Assembly (NCBI RefSeq): GCF_014643515.1
Contig: NZ_BMJP01000001.1
Span: forward strand, 1,054,001 to 1,118,000
Length of the DNA: 64,000 bases
Direction: 5' to 3'
Source of the DNA: Sphingomonas prati
Lineage (GTDB): Bacteria > Pseudomonadota > Alphaproteobacteria > Sphingomonadales > Sphingomonadaceae
The translations under genes were made by a program, and so were the position numbers. This document shows positions 34,430 through 43,637 of this stretch, piece after piece (positions within the stretch are counted from its first letter, which is position 1; each line of letters starts with the position of its first letter). The notes below the pieces were generated by a model. It did not search any database. It saw only the letters and a program-made list of their open reading frames with translations, and had not been told where the DNA came from.

Positions 34430-35206
34430 TCAGATGTCTTCTACCGCGACCGCGGCGTCAGCAACCCGCTTGCGGCGCTTCTCGGTAAAGAAGATCGCGA
34501 CCAGCGCGAATTCGTAGAGAATGACCAGCGGGATCGCGAGCATCAGCTGCGACACGACATCCGGCGGCGTCAGCACTGCGGCCACACCGAACGCCGCAAC
34601 GATGGCATAACGCCGCCCCGCCTTCAGCTGCGCCCGCGTCACCAGGCCCGCCTGCTCGAGCAGCATCAGCAGCACGGGCAACAGGAACGCCACGCCGAAC
34701 CCGAACAGGAACTTCGTCACGAAGCTGAGGTAATTGCCCACGCCCGGCAAGGCGTCCTGCTGCACACCGCCGATATTGCCTTGATATCCAAGCAGGAAGT
34801 GCAGCGCGACCGGCATTGCGAAGAAGTAGGCGAGCGACGCGCCGCCCAGGAACAGCACCGGCGTCAGGATCAGGAACGGGAAAAACGCGCGCTTCTCGTT
34901 CTTGTACAGGCCTGGCGCGATGAACTGCCACAGCTGGTTCGCGATGATCGGAAACGCCAGCATGATCGACGCGAAGAACGCGACCTTCAGCTCGACGAAG
35001 AACGCTTCGAAGATATCGGTGTAGATCAGCCGCCCCTGCCCGGCCTTCAGCAACGGCTGGACGAGGACCGCGAAGATCGGCTTCGCGAAATACAGGCAGA
35101 TCCCGAATGCGATCGCCAGCGCACCGAACGACCACAACAGCCGCCGCCGCAATTCGATGAGGTGGTCGAGCAGCGGTGCGCGGCTTTCGTCGATATCGCC
35201 AATCAC
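34430..35206 (-). CDS. tatC: Twin-arginine translocase subunit TatC
   Basis: Receptor for twin-arginine signal peptides in the inner membrane. 258 residues with six hydrophobic spans. The N-terminal LLDHLIELRRRLL, FVELKVAFFASIMLAFP, GLYKNEKR and the loop LTPPDVVSQ are family hallmarks. The start is GTG and overlaps the tatB stop as GTGA, implying coupled translation. Confidence 0.96.
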   Translation of the reverse strand: MIGDIDESRAPLLDHLIELRRRLLWSFGALAIAFGICLYFAKPIFAVLVQPLLKAGQGRLIYTDIFEAFFVELKVAFFASIMLAFPIIANQLWQFIAPGLYKNEKRAFFPFLILTPVLFLGGASLAYFFAMPVALHFLLGYQGNIGGVQQDALPGVGNYLSFVTKFLFGFGVAFLLPVLLMLLEQAGLVTRAQLKAGRRYAIVAAFGVAAVLTPPDVVSQLMLAIPLVILYEFALVAIFFTEKRRKRVADAAVAVEDI

Positions 35207-35709
35207 TTCTGGTCCATCCGCTTCTGTTCGCCATCATCCTGATGTTCGGGCAGGTCGTGTGCCGCCGAGCCATCATGTGACGCACTCTGAACCGGGGTCA
35301 CGTCATGGCCATGCGACGTGTCATGCAGCGGCGTCATGACATGGTCTGGGGTCGCATCATGGGCCGGGGCGTCATGAACCTGCGCGCCGTGCGCCTCGAT
35401 CATCGTGGCTGGCGCTGGAGCCTGCATCGCCACGTTCGTCCCGTGCGCATATTCCGCGTCGTGAATTTCCTCGGGCGGATGCTCGCGCATAATGCGCGCA
35501 TTCTCCTTCGCCCAGGTCTCTTCCATTTCCTTCAGCTCGGCCTCGCGCACCATTTCGTCGAAACCCGACCGGAAATGGCGGCCGATCCCACGGACCTTGG
35601 CCACGAACTGGCCGACCGTCCGCATCGCCTTGGGCAGGTCCTTGGGACCGATGACGACCAGCGCCACGACGGCGCAGAGCAGCAATTCGGTCGGGGCGAT
35701 GTCGAACAT
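35203..35709 (-). CDS. tatB: Sec-independent translocase TatB with His-rich tail
   Basis: 168 residues. The N-terminal FDIAPTELLLCAVVALVVIGPKDLPKAM is the TatB membrane helix and hinge (shown in part); an amphipathic helix follows to about residue 75. The remaining 90 residues form a disordered tail with about fifteen His, such as HGAQVHDAPAHDA and LHDTSHGHD, not part of the family core. The ATG at 35709 is used in preference to an upstream TTG. TatB with TatC binds Tat substrates. Confidence 0.92.
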   Translation of the reverse strand: MFDIAPTELLLCAVVALVVIGPKDLPKAMRTVGQFVAKVRGIGRHFRSGFDEMVREAELKEMEETWAKENARIMREHPPEEIHDAEYAHGTNVAMQAPAPATMIEAHGAQVHDAPAHDATPDHVMTPLHDTSHGHDVTPVQSASHDGSAAHDLPEHQDDGEQKRMDQK

Positions 35710-35801
35710 CGGCAATCACATCCCACAAAAGGTCCAGCCGCCGCCCGATGACACGGACGACGGCGGCATACCAGCCCCTGCCGCTCTACACGCCCACGGC
35801 A

Positions 35802-36047
35802 TCACGCCTGCGGACGGTCGTCCTTCATCGGCTGCAGGTCGGCCGTCGGATTGGGCTCGACCGGGGGCTGCGCCTGCAGGCGCGGCGCCGGCTTGACGGG
35901 CTTGTCCTCGTCCTCTTCGGCCATGCCCTTCTTGAACTGTTTCACGCCCTTGGCGACGTCGCCCATCATGCTGGAGAAGCGCCCGCCGCCCAGCAACAGG
36001 ATCGCAACGACGGCGAAGATCAGGATATGCGGGAGTGAAATGCCCAT
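35802..36047 (-). CDS. tatA: Twin-arginine translocase subunit TatA
   Basis: 81 residues: short N-terminal helix (ILIFAVVAILLLGGGRFSSMM), hinge and amphipathic helix with GDVAKGVKQFKKGM, then a charged Pro-rich tail. It forms the oligomeric pore component of the Tat system. GGAG precedes the ATG. First gene of tatABC, 96 bp after nagZ. Confidence 0.95.
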   Translation of the reverse strand: MGISLPHILIFAVVAILLLGGGRFSSMMGDVAKGVKQFKKGMAEEDEDKPVKPAPRLQAQPPVEPNPTADLQPMKDDRPQA

Positions 36048-36143
36048 CGATAGTCTCCTATTTCAGTCTCTATCTAGGCGTCTTCGTGCTCGCTTTCCAC
36101 CATTCACTGCATCCCGCGGCGACACGCGACCGCCACTACCGGT

Positions 36144-37151
36144 TCAGGCAAGCGCCAGCAAGGCATCCCGGCGCGCGGCAAGCACGTCATAAGGCTCGCC
36201 CCCGACGTGCCCCGCAACGCTCGCCGTTGCACGGTCGAGCCGCGCCCGCGCCGCCGCGCTGATCTCACCCACCGCCCCGGCACACGCCACCATCTCGTCC
36301 ATCTCGCCGGAACAATGCAGCGCGACGTCACACCCGGCCGCGATCACCCCCGCCGCCCGCGCGCCGAACGCACCGCCCAGCGCATGCATCCCCAGATCGT
36401 CGGACATCAGCAGCCCGTCGAACCCGATCGCCCCACGGATCACGTCCGCGATCACGACCGGCGACAGGCTGGCACACCGCTCCGGATCCCACGCGCGGTA
36501 GACAACGTGCGCCGTCATCGCCATCGGCGCGTCGGCCAGCGTGCGGAACGGCCGCAGGTCGACCTCCAGCGCCTCCGCGCTCGCGTCCACCACCGGCAAT
36601 TCCGTGTGGCTGTCGACCAGCGCGCGACCATGCCCCGGCATGTGCTTCACCACGCCAACGACGCCCGCCCGTGCCAGTCCATCGATCGTCGCGCGCCCCA
36701 GCGCCGCGACCTGCATCGGCTCATTCCCCAAAGCGCGATCACCGATGATGTCGTGTGCGCCCTCCTGCCGCACATCGAGCAGCGGCAGGCAGTCCACCGT
36801 GATGCCGACCTCGCGCAGCATCGCGCCGATCGCCTCCGCATTGGCCAGCATCGCCTCGATCGCCGACACCGGCGCACGATCGTACAGCGGCCCGAACGCC
36901 CCACCCGGCGGGAAAGCCGGCCACTCCGGCGGCTGCATCCGCGCAACGCGGCCACCCTCCTGATCGATCAGGATCGGCAAATCGTCGCGCCCCGCCAGCG
37001 CCCGCAACGCGTCGGTCAACCGCCGCAGCTGCTCGCGATCCGCGACGTTCCGCCGGAACAGCACGAACCCGGCCGGGTCGCAGTCCTTGAAGAAAGCCGC
37101 TTCGTTAGCAGCAAGGTCGGGGCCCGCCAGGCCTAAAATGAGTGGGGTCAT
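36144..37151 (-). CDS. nagZ: Beta-N-acetylhexosaminidase
   Basis: GH3 enzyme of cell-wall recycling that removes N-acetylglucosamine from anhydromuropeptides in the cytoplasm. 335 residues. Signatures: LIDQEGGRVARM (62-72), KHMPGHGRALVDSHTELP (169-186, with the catalytic Asp-His dyad region) and LMSDDLGMHAL (nucleophile Asp). Part of the argS-SPOR-nagZ-tat run on the minus strand. Confidence 0.95.
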   Translation of the reverse strand: MTPLILGLAGPDLAANEAAFFKDCDPAGFVLFRRNVADREQLRRLTDALRALAGRDDLPILIDQEGGRVARMQPPEWPAFPPGGAFGPLYDRAPVSAIEAMLANAEAIGAMLREVGITVDCLPLLDVRQEGAHDIIGDRALGNEPMQVAALGRATIDGLARAGVVGVVKHMPGHGRALVDSHTELPVVDASAEALEVDLRPFRTLADAPMAMTAHVVYRAWDPERCASLSPVVIADVIRGAIGFDGLLMSDDLGMHALGGAFGARAAGVIAAGCDVALHCSGEMDEMVACAGAVGEISAAARARLDRATASVAGHVGGEPYDVLAARRDALLALA

Positions 37152-37220
37152 GCGCTACGGATAGCGCGGACCCGGACCGACCGGAACCCCGGGCCGCGGC
37201 GTCCACCACCGGCACCGGTC

Positions 37221-37240
37221 ATCCCGGCGAAAGCCGGGAT
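37221..37240. repeat. Palindrome of the TCATCCCGG type between SPOR gene and nagZ
   Basis: ATCCCGGC and GCCGGGAT with a GAAA loop; related to the unit at 13857. Confidence 0.55.
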
Positions 37241-37257
37241 CTTGTTACCCGCGTCCG

Positions 37258-37998
37258 TCAGCCGATGACCGAACAGGTCTCGCCCGCAACCCTCAACCGC
37301 GCGCAGATCGAACCGGCCTGCCCGCCCGCACTCGCGCGCAACCGGTACAGCGTCTTGTCGCCCACCGTCACCGGCGTCACCGACTTCGGCAACGCCGCCA
37401 GGAACGCGAACCGCCCGGCCAGCGTCTTCCACGCGACATTGGCCTTCGCCTCGCTCCCGAACGCTCCAAGCTGAACCTGCGCGCCGCCGATCACGGGTGC
37501 CGCCGCCGCAGGTGCCGCCTGCGCAACCGGTGCCGGACGAGCTGGTGCGGCCGCCACCTGCGCCGGGGCAGGTGCAGGCGCCGCGGGCTTCACCGCCAGC
37601 CCACCCGCCGCCGCGTCGGAATTGGTCACGCTCCCCGCACCCGACACGGGTGCCTCGGGGATCGCGGACAAATCGATCGACGCATTCGTCTCGCGCCCGT
37701 CGCTCGCCGCGAACGCGGTCTCGCCTTCGCCCTCGACTTTCATCCCGCCCGGCTGATCGGGCTTCACCTTGTAGTCGCCCTCCGGTGCCGCGATCATGTC
37801 GCCCGACGCGCCCCCCGGCCGGCTCGCGCTCAGCCAGAAGATGCCGCCCACGACCAGCCCGATCACCAGCAGCGCAACGAGCAGCGCCGCGATCGTCTTG
37901 CCCGCGCCCGGCGTGCCGACGCGCTGTTCCTCGACCGGTTCCAGCCAGGGCAGACGATCCTCGTCGCTCGCAATCCGTCCCCGATCGATATCCGACAT
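37258..37998 (-). CDS. SPOR domain membrane protein
   Basis: 246 residues: cytoplasmic N-terminus, one membrane helix (about 34-56), a long Ala/Pro-rich periplasmic linker, and a C-terminal SPOR domain (about 168-246; VQLGAFGSEAKANVAWKTL, TLYRLRAS). SPOR domains bind denuded septal peptidoglycan. The ATG overlaps the argS stop by one base (TGATG), so it is translationally coupled. Confidence 0.92.
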   Translation of the reverse strand: MSDIDRGRIASDEDRLPWLEPVEEQRVGTPGAGKTIAALLVALLVIGLVVGGIFWLSASRPGGASGDMIAAPEGDYKVKPDQPGGMKVEGEGETAFAASDGRETNASIDLSAIPEAPVSGAGSVTNSDAAAGGLAVKPAAPAPAPAQVAAAPARPAPVAQAAPAAAAPVIGGAQVQLGAFGSEAKANVAWKTLAGRFAFLAALPKSVTPVTVGDKTLYRLRASAGGQAGSICARLRVAGETCSVIG

Positions 37999-39725
37999 CA
38001 GTGCATCTCCTCGGCGGCCGCGACACCCATCACGGCCAGGCCATTGCGGACGATCTGCCCGACGGCATTCGCCAGCGACAATCGCGCAAGCGTCGTTTCA
38101 GTGTCGTTAACGAGCAAAAATCTCCGCTCCGGATCGTCGTTGCCGCGGTTCCACAAAGCATGGAACGCCCCGGCCAGATCAGCAAGGTAGAACGCCACCC
38201 GGTGCGGCTCGCGAGTCGCCGCCGCCGCCTCGATGATCCGCGGAAACTGCGCCGGCAGCCTGACCAGCGCCAGCTCCTCGGCGTCCAGCTTCCGCAGGTC
38301 GGCCGGCGCCGTCACGTCGATCCCCGCCTCGACCGCCTTGCGGCCGAGCGAACGGATACGGGCATGGGCATATTGTACGTAAAAGACCGGATTCTCTTTC
38401 GACGCCTCGACTACCTTGGCGAAATCGAAGTCCATCTGGGCATCGGCGCGGCGCGTCAGCATGGTGAACCGCACCACGTCGCGCCCGACCTCCTCGACCA
38501 CGTCGGCCAGCGTCACGAAGCTGCCCGAGCGCTTCGACATCTTCACCGGCTCGCCGTCGCGCAGCAGCCGCACCATCTGGACCAGCTTGATATCGAGCGG
38601 CACCCGCCCGGCGGTCAGGGCCTGCACCGCCGCCTGCACGCGCTTCACCGTGCCGCCATGGTCCGCGCCCCAGATGTCGACCAGCAGGTCCGCGGTCTCC
38701 GCCTTCTGCGCGTGATAGGCCAGGTCGTTGCCAAAATAGGTGTAGGCGCCGTCCGCCTTGCGCACCGGCCGGTCGCTGTCGTCACCGAACTTCGTCGCGC
38801 GGAACAGCGTCATCTCGACCGGTTCCCAGTCGTCCGCCGCCTCGCCCTTCGGCGCCTCCAGCACGCCTTCGTAGATCAGCCCGTCGGCACGCAGCTTGTC
38901 GATCGCCGCCACGACCTTGCCGTCCGACTGCACCTTCGCCTCGGACGAGAACACATCGTGCTTGATACCGAGCAGCGCCAAGTCGGCGCGGATCATGTCC
39001 ATCATCGCCGCCACCGTCCGCGCGCGGAACAGTGGCAGCCACTCCGCCTCCGCCGCGCCGACATACCGGTCGCCATATTCCGCCGCGAGCATCGCCCCGA
39101 CCGGCTTCAGATAGTCGCCGGGATACAGCCCCTCCGGAATCGTCACCGTCTCGCCCAGCGCCTCGCGGTAGCGTAGATGCGCCGACCGCCCGAGCGTCTC
39201 GACCTGGCTGCCGGCATCGTTGACATAATATTCGCGCGTCACCGGATGCCCGGCATATTCCAGCAGGCTGGCCAGCGCATCGCCCACCACCGCCCCGCGG
39301 CAATGCCCCATATGCATCGGCCCGGTCGGGTTGGCGGACACATATTCCACGTTTACCCGCACGGCGTTGCCCTGCGTGGACCGCCCGTAATCCGCGCCCT
39401 CCGCGAAAATCGTCCGCATCTCGTCGCGCCACTGCTCGGGGTCCAGCCGAAGGTTCAGGAACCCCGGTCCGGCGATCTCCACCGCGGTCACGCCCGGCAT
39501 CTCCGCCAGCTTCGGCTGGATCAACGCCGCCAGCGCGCGTGGATTGGTCTTGGCCGGCTTGGCCAGCACCATCGCCGCATTGGTCGCCAGATCGCCATGG
39601 CTCGCGTCGCGCGGCGGCTCGACGGCGATGCTCGCCCGGTTCAACCCCGCCGGCAGCGCACCCTCGGCCTCCAGCGTATCCAGAACGACATCGATCGCGG
39701 CGGCGAAACGGGCATAGAGACTCAA
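37998..39725 (-). CDS. argS: Arginyl-tRNA synthetase
   Basis: Class I synthetase charging tRNA-Arg. 575 residues from the TTG at 39725, which matches the usual family N-terminus (SLYARFAAAIDVVL) and has CGGAAA upstream; another in-frame TTG at 39809 would add 28 residues unlike the family. The HIGH-type motif is in NPTGPMHMGHCRG and the KMSKS-type motif in KMSKRSGSF; the C-terminal DALR domain has FYVQYAHARIRS. First gene of the argS-SPOR-nagZ-tat run. Confidence 0.95.
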   Translation of the reverse strand: MSLYARFAAAIDVVLDTLEAEGALPAGLNRASIAVEPPRDASHGDLATNAAMVLAKPAKTNPRALAALIQPKLAEMPGVTAVEIAGPGFLNLRLDPEQWRDEMRTIFAEGADYGRSTQGNAVRVNVEYVSANPTGPMHMGHCRGAVVGDALASLLEYAGHPVTREYYVNDAGSQVETLGRSAHLRYREALGETVTIPEGLYPGDYLKPVGAMLAAEYGDRYVGAAEAEWLPLFRARTVAAMMDMIRADLALLGIKHDVFSSEAKVQSDGKVVAAIDKLRADGLIYEGVLEAPKGEAADDWEPVEMTLFRATKFGDDSDRPVRKADGAYTYFGNDLAYHAQKAETADLLVDIWGADHGGTVKRVQAAVQALTAGRVPLDIKLVQMVRLLRDGEPVKMSKRSGSFVTLADVVEEVGRDVVRFTMLTRRADAQMDFDFAKVVEASKENPVFYVQYAHARIRSLGRKAVEAGIDVTAPADLRKLDAEELALVRLPAQFPRIIEAAAATREPHRVAFYLADLAGAFHALWNRGNDDPERRFLLVNDTETTLARLSLANAVGQIVRNGLAVMGVAAAEEMH

Positions 39726-39856
39726 GGCGATTTCCGGGCGTTGCAGAAGGGACGCACGGTCATAGGGGAAGTCGCGCGGTTCGGGAACCGGCCGCGGTAC
39801 GGGACGCAAGGACCCGCTATGAAACGCTCCGCCGCCCCCGCGTCAGCGAGCCAGCC

Positions 39857-40609
39857 TCAAGCCACCCCAAGCCAGTCCGCCATCGCCCGCCCCAGTTCCG
39901 GCTTCACCACCGCGCTCATGTGATTTCCCGGCACCGCGACATACGCCCCCTGCGGCAACAGGTCCGCCACGGCCTCGGACGACCCGTTGTCCGTATCCTC
40001 CGCCCCCGACATCACCAGCACGGGCCGGTCGATCGCCGCGATTTCCGCCCGCGTGGTGTCGACGAAGCTTCCCAGCAACGGTAGCAGCGCCTTCGGATCG
40101 CCGCCGCTCGTCTTCAGGAACGCCTCCGCCATCCATTCCGGCGTGCCGCGCTCGAACGTGCCGAGCCCGGTCAGGATACGCCGGAAATGCGCCGCCCGGT
40201 CGCCCGTATCGAGCAACCCTTCCAGCCCCATGCCCGACAGGATCACCCGACCCGGGCGAGCCCCACGCACCAGCATCCGCACCACCGTCCGCGCGCCGAG
40301 CGAATAGCCGCCGAGGTCATAATCGGTCAGCCCGAGATGCGCGATCAACGCCTCGCCGTCGTCCGCCAGCACGTCCGGCGGATAGGCCGACGCGTCATGC
40401 GGCCGGTCACTTTCCCCATGCGCGCGCAGGTCCGGCATGATCACCCGCCGCCCCAGCGCCGCGATCCGCTTGGCATGGCCGAACTTGATCCAGTTCGTAT
40501 CGGCCGACGAGAACAACCCGTGGATCAGCACGATCGGCCGCCCCTCGCCGACCTCGTGCCACACCAGCCGCACCCCGTCCGGCGCCGTGAACTCATGCGT
40601 CGTGGTCAT
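39857..40609 (-). CDS. Alpha/beta hydrolase
   Basis: 250 residues, cytoplasmic. HGLFSSADTNW (oxyanion region), GGYSLGARTVVRM with the nucleophile Ser in GYSLG, VMSGAEDTDNG and the C-terminal catalytic His in PGNHMS. Substrate unknown; similar proteins range from esterases to enol-lactonases. It lies 247 bp from argS and is followed upstream by a repeat copy. Confidence 0.88.
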   Translation of the reverse strand: MTTTHEFTAPDGVRLVWHEVGEGRPIVLIHGLFSSADTNWIKFGHAKRIAALGRRVIMPDLRAHGESDRPHDASAYPPDVLADDGEALIAHLGLTDYDLGGYSLGARTVVRMLVRGARPGRVILSGMGLEGLLDTGDRAAHFRRILTGLGTFERGTPEWMAEAFLKTSGGDPKALLPLLGSFVDTTRAEIAAIDRPVLVMSGAEDTDNGSSEAVADLLPQGAYVAVPGNHMSAVVKPELGRAMADWLGVA

Positions 40610-40658
40610 CCGAAACCTCCGCTCCTGCAGCGACCGGACAAGCCGCCGGGCCCCTCAT

Positions 40659-40687
40659 TCGTTCCCTGGCGCAGGCCGGGGCCTAGG
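40659..40687. repeat. Dispersed palindromic repeat, copy 3
   Basis: GTTCCCTGGCGCAGGCCGGG followed by GCCTAG; one base different from copy 2. Its end overlaps the stop of the GFA-family gene. Confidence 0.75.
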
Positions 40688-41138
40688 TGTGATCGCTATG
40701 CGAAAACCCTGCTCGCCAGGCCGCCATATCCTCCGGCTGCGTCGGATGCGTCGGCACCGCCGGGTCCAACCGCACCCAGTCCAGCTTGCGCGACACCCAG
40801 ATATGCGCGGTCGGCACCGCCAGCGTGATGTCGTCCAGCGACCCGCCCTTCACGCTCACCCGGTCGGGCGTCAGGCTGTCGATATGGAACACGCGTGTCC
40901 CGCATTCGACGCAGAACACGCAGGTCGTGCGCGCGCCCAAATCGTTCGGCCGGTCCCAGCGCCGCACCGGCCCGGTCACTGCAAACGCCTGCCGCGCCAC
41001 CGCCAGCGACAGCCCGAACGCGCTCGCGGACTGCTTCTGGCACTCCCGGCAATGGCAGGCATGGCACGGCGGCATCGCCCCGACGATCAGGTACCGGACC
41101 GCGCCACACTGGCACCCGCCGCTCAGACCGTCCGCCAC
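40683..41138 (-). CDS. GFA family zinc protein
   Basis: 151 residues. Named for the glutathione-dependent formaldehyde-activating enzyme fold. Zinc-binding cysteines occur in GGCQCGAVRY, CHACHCRECQKQS and CVECGTRVFH, the complete family pattern. The GTG start has AGGAG nine bases upstream, overlapping the asd stop 12 bp away, so it is likely co-translated with asd. Enzymatic activity of most family members is unproven. Confidence 0.9.
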   Translation of the reverse strand: MADGLSGGCQCGAVRYLIVGAMPPCHACHCRECQKQSASAFGLSLAVARQAFAVTGPVRRWDRPNDLGARTTCVFCVECGTRVFHIDSLTPDRVSVKGGSLDDITLAVPTAHIWVSRKLDWVRLDPAVPTHPTQPEDMAAWRAGFSHSDHT

Positions 41139-41150
41139 GCCGCGCGCTCC

Positions 41151-42233
41151 TCAATCGTCCGCGTCGTCGTCCGCGGCATCGTCGAAGTTCGCGCCGTCCT
41201 CGATCATGTCACCCTTCTTCAGGTGACGCCGTCCGAGCAGCTCCGCGATCTGCACTGCGTTCAGCGCGGCACCCTTGCGCAGGTTGTCGCTGACGCACCA
41301 CAGGATCAGGCCGTTCTCCACGGTCGGATCCTCGCGCACCCGGCTGACGAACGTGGCGAATTCGCCGACGCACTCGACCGGCGTTATGTATCCGCCGTCC
41401 TCGCGCTTATCGATCAGCATGATGCCCGGCGCCTCGCGCAGGATGTTCTGCGCCTCCACCGCCGAAATCTCGTTTTCGAACTCGATCGCGAGCGCCTCCG
41501 AATGGCCGACGAACACCGGCACGCGCACGCAGGTCGCGACGATCTTGATCTTCGGCCCCATGATCTTCTTGGTTTCGACGACCATCTTCCACTCTTCTTT
41601 GGTGAAACCGTCGTCCAGGAAGACATCGATGTGCGGGATCACGTTGAACGCGATCTGCTTGGTGAACAGCCGCGGCTCGGCCGGATCGCCGACGAAGATG
41701 TTGCGGCTTTGCTCGAACAGCTCGTCCATCCCCTGCTTGCCCGCCCCGGACACCGACTGGTACGTCGACACCACAACGCGCTTGATCGTCGCGGCATCGT
41801 GCAGCGGCTTCAGCGCGACGACCATCTGTGCGGTCGAACAGTTCGGGTTGGCGATGATGTTGCGGCGGGTATAGCCGTCGATCGCGTCGGGGTTCACCTC
41901 CGGCACGATCAGCGGCACGTCCGGGTCCATGCGGTAGAGCGAGCTGTTGTCGATCACCACGCAGCCGGCCGCGGCGGCCTTCGGCGCATAGACCGCGGTC
42001 GCTTCCGATCCGATCGCGAACAGCGCGATGTCCCAGCCGGCCCAGTCGAAATATTCGATGTTCTGGACCTTCAGCTGACGGTCCGTGTCGCCGAAATCGA
42101 CCATGTCGCCCTGGCTGCGCGACGACGCCAGCACCGCGATCTCGTCGATCGGGAATTCGCGTTCCGCCAGGATGTTGAGCATTTCCCGCCCGACATTGCC
42201 CGTCGCACCCGCGACGACGATCCGATAGCCCAT
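41151..42233 (-). CDS. asd: Aspartate-semialdehyde dehydrogenase
   Basis: Reduces aspartyl phosphate with NADPH, feeding lysine, threonine, methionine and diaminopimelate synthesis. 360 residues. GATGNVGREML (NADP-binding), SSLYRMDPDVPLIVPEVNP, the catalytic Cys in NPNCSTAQM (C132), and the active-site His in VRVPVFVGHSE. The C-terminal 20 residues are highly acidic, an extension beyond the family core. Confidence 0.96.
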   Translation of the reverse strand: MGYRIVVAGATGNVGREMLNILAEREFPIDEIAVLASSRSQGDMVDFGDTDRQLKVQNIEYFDWAGWDIALFAIGSEATAVYAPKAAAAGCVVIDNSSLYRMDPDVPLIVPEVNPDAIDGYTRRNIIANPNCSTAQMVVALKPLHDAATIKRVVVSTYQSVSGAGKQGMDELFEQSRNIFVGDPAEPRLFTKQIAFNVIPHIDVFLDDGFTKEEWKMVVETKKIMGPKIKIVATCVRVPVFVGHSEALAIEFENEISAVEAQNILREAPGIMLIDKREDGGYITPVECVGEFATFVSRVREDPTVENGLILWCVSDNLRKGAALNAVQIAELLGRRHLKKGDMIEDGANFDDAADDDADD

Positions 42234-42329
42234 GCTGTCCGCTCCGTTCCAAAGTTGCGCGGGGTTTAGGCGGGAGGCCGTATTTGTCCAGCCGCTACGC
42301 CTATGGACGAGGCAACTTCTTCTAAAGCC

Positions 42330-42352
42330 CTCCCTCCGGTGGGGGGAGGGAG
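42330..42352 (-). terminator. Hairpin downstream of the quinone oxidoreductase gene
   Basis: CTCCCTCC and GGAGGGAG arms with a 7-base loop, immediately after the stop on the minus strand, followed by GGCTTTAG. Confidence 0.4.
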
Positions 42353-42356
42353 CAGG

Positions 42357-43358
42357 TCACTCGACCGTCAGCACGACCTTCCCGACATGATCCCCCGCCT
42401 CGAGATAAGCATGCGCCGCCGCCGCCTCGCGCAACGGAAAGGTCCGGTCGATGATCGGCTTCAACCGCCCCTCGCGCACATGCGGCCACACCTGCCGGTC
42501 GATCTCGTCCGCCACCAGCGTCTTGAACTCCGTACTCCGCGCGCGCAGCGTCGATCCGGTCAGAGTTAGCCGGCGGCGCATAACGTCGAAAATCTGGAAC
42601 GACGCCTCGCCCCCGCGCTGCGACGCGATCGACACGTGCCGCCCGTCGTCCGCCAGGCACTTCAGGTTCCGCGCGAAATAATCGCCGCCGATCATGTCGA
42701 GCACCACATCGACACCGCGCCCGTCGGTCAACCGCTTCACGACCTCGACATAGTCGTCGGACTTGTAGTTGATCGCATGCGCCGCGCCGATCTCCAGCGC
42801 CCGCGCGCACTTCGGGTCCGACCCGGCGGTCACGATCACGGTCAGCCCGAACAGCCGCCCCAGCATGATCGCCATCGTCCCGATCCCGCTCGTGCCGCCA
42901 TGGACCAGCACGACGTCGCCCTCCGCGGCGTAGGCGCGCTCGAACAAATTGGTCCAGACGGTGAACAGCGTCTCCGGCATCGCCGCGGCTTCCACCATCG
43001 TCAACGCCGCCGGCACCATCAGGCACTGCCCCGCCGGCACCGCGACATATTCGGCATAGCCGCCGCCGGACAGCAGCGCGCACACCGACTGCCCCAGCAT
43101 CGCGCCCGTCGTGCCCTCGCCCAGGCCAACAACGGTACCCGAAATCTCCAGCCCCGGGATCGACGAGGCACCCGGCGGCGGCGGATAGGCCCCCGCGCGC
43201 TGCATCAGGTCCGGCCGGTTCACGCCGGCCGCCGCGATCCGCACCAGCACCTCGCCCTCCCCCGGCACGGGCAACGGGCGCGTCACCGGCACCAGGACGT
43301 CCGGTCCGCCGGCACCCTCCGGGTCGATCGCGGTCATGCTGTCGGGCAATGCGGCCAA
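42357..43358 (-). CDS. NAD(P)H quinone oxidoreductase, zinc-free MDR family (PIG3-like)
   Basis: 333 residues. Medium-chain dehydrogenase fold without zinc ligands: AAGVNRPDLMQRAG, PGLEISGTV, the NADPH site VLVHGGTSGIGTMAI and DVVLDMIGGDYF. The TTG at 43358 is preferred because GGGAGAG lies about seven bases upstream; the ATG at 43337 would shorten it by seven residues. Divergent from the DUF1192 gene. Confidence 0.9.
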   Translation of the reverse strand: MAALPDSMTAIDPEGAGGPDVLVPVTRPLPVPGEGEVLVRIAAAGVNRPDLMQRAGAYPPPPGASSIPGLEISGTVVGLGEGTTGAMLGQSVCALLSGGGYAEYVAVPAGQCLMVPAALTMVEAAAMPETLFTVWTNLFERAYAAEGDVVLVHGGTSGIGTMAIMLGRLFGLTVIVTAGSDPKCARALEIGAAHAINYKSDDYVEVVKRLTDGRGVDVVLDMIGGDYFARNLKCLADDGRHVSIASQRGGEASFQIFDVMRRRLTLTGSTLRARSTEFKTLVADEIDRQVWPHVREGRLKPIIDRTFPLREAAAAHAYLEAGDHVGKVVLTVE

Positions 43359-43439
43359 GTCGGTCTCTCCCAAGCGAAACACCCCCCCGGGCCGAGCGGT
43401 TTATTGACTTGGGGGGCCGCGCGGTCAACGCTGGCGTTC

Positions 43440-43637
43440 ATGGAGTCGGAAGAAACATTTCCGAAACGGCACGACGATCCGCTTACGGCGCTCGCCCGGC
43501 AGGATCTCGATCCGCTGTCGCTTGCCGAACTCACCGCGCGGATTACCGCGCTGGAGGCGGAGGTCGAACGCACCCGCGCACACGCCGTCCGGGCCGAGGC
43601 GCGCCGCGCTGCCGCCGATGCGCTGTTCCGGACATGA
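43440..43637 (+). CDS. DUF1192 family small protein
   Basis: 65 residues. The core DLDPLSLAELTARITALEAEVERT is the DUF1192 pattern (a short helix break then a coiled coil), followed by an Ala/Arg-rich helix. The family is restricted to alphaproteobacteria and of unknown function. No strong ribosome site. Confidence 0.8.
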   Translation: MESEETFPKRHDDPLTALARQDLDPLSLAELTARITALEAEVERTRAHAVRAEARRAAADALFRT

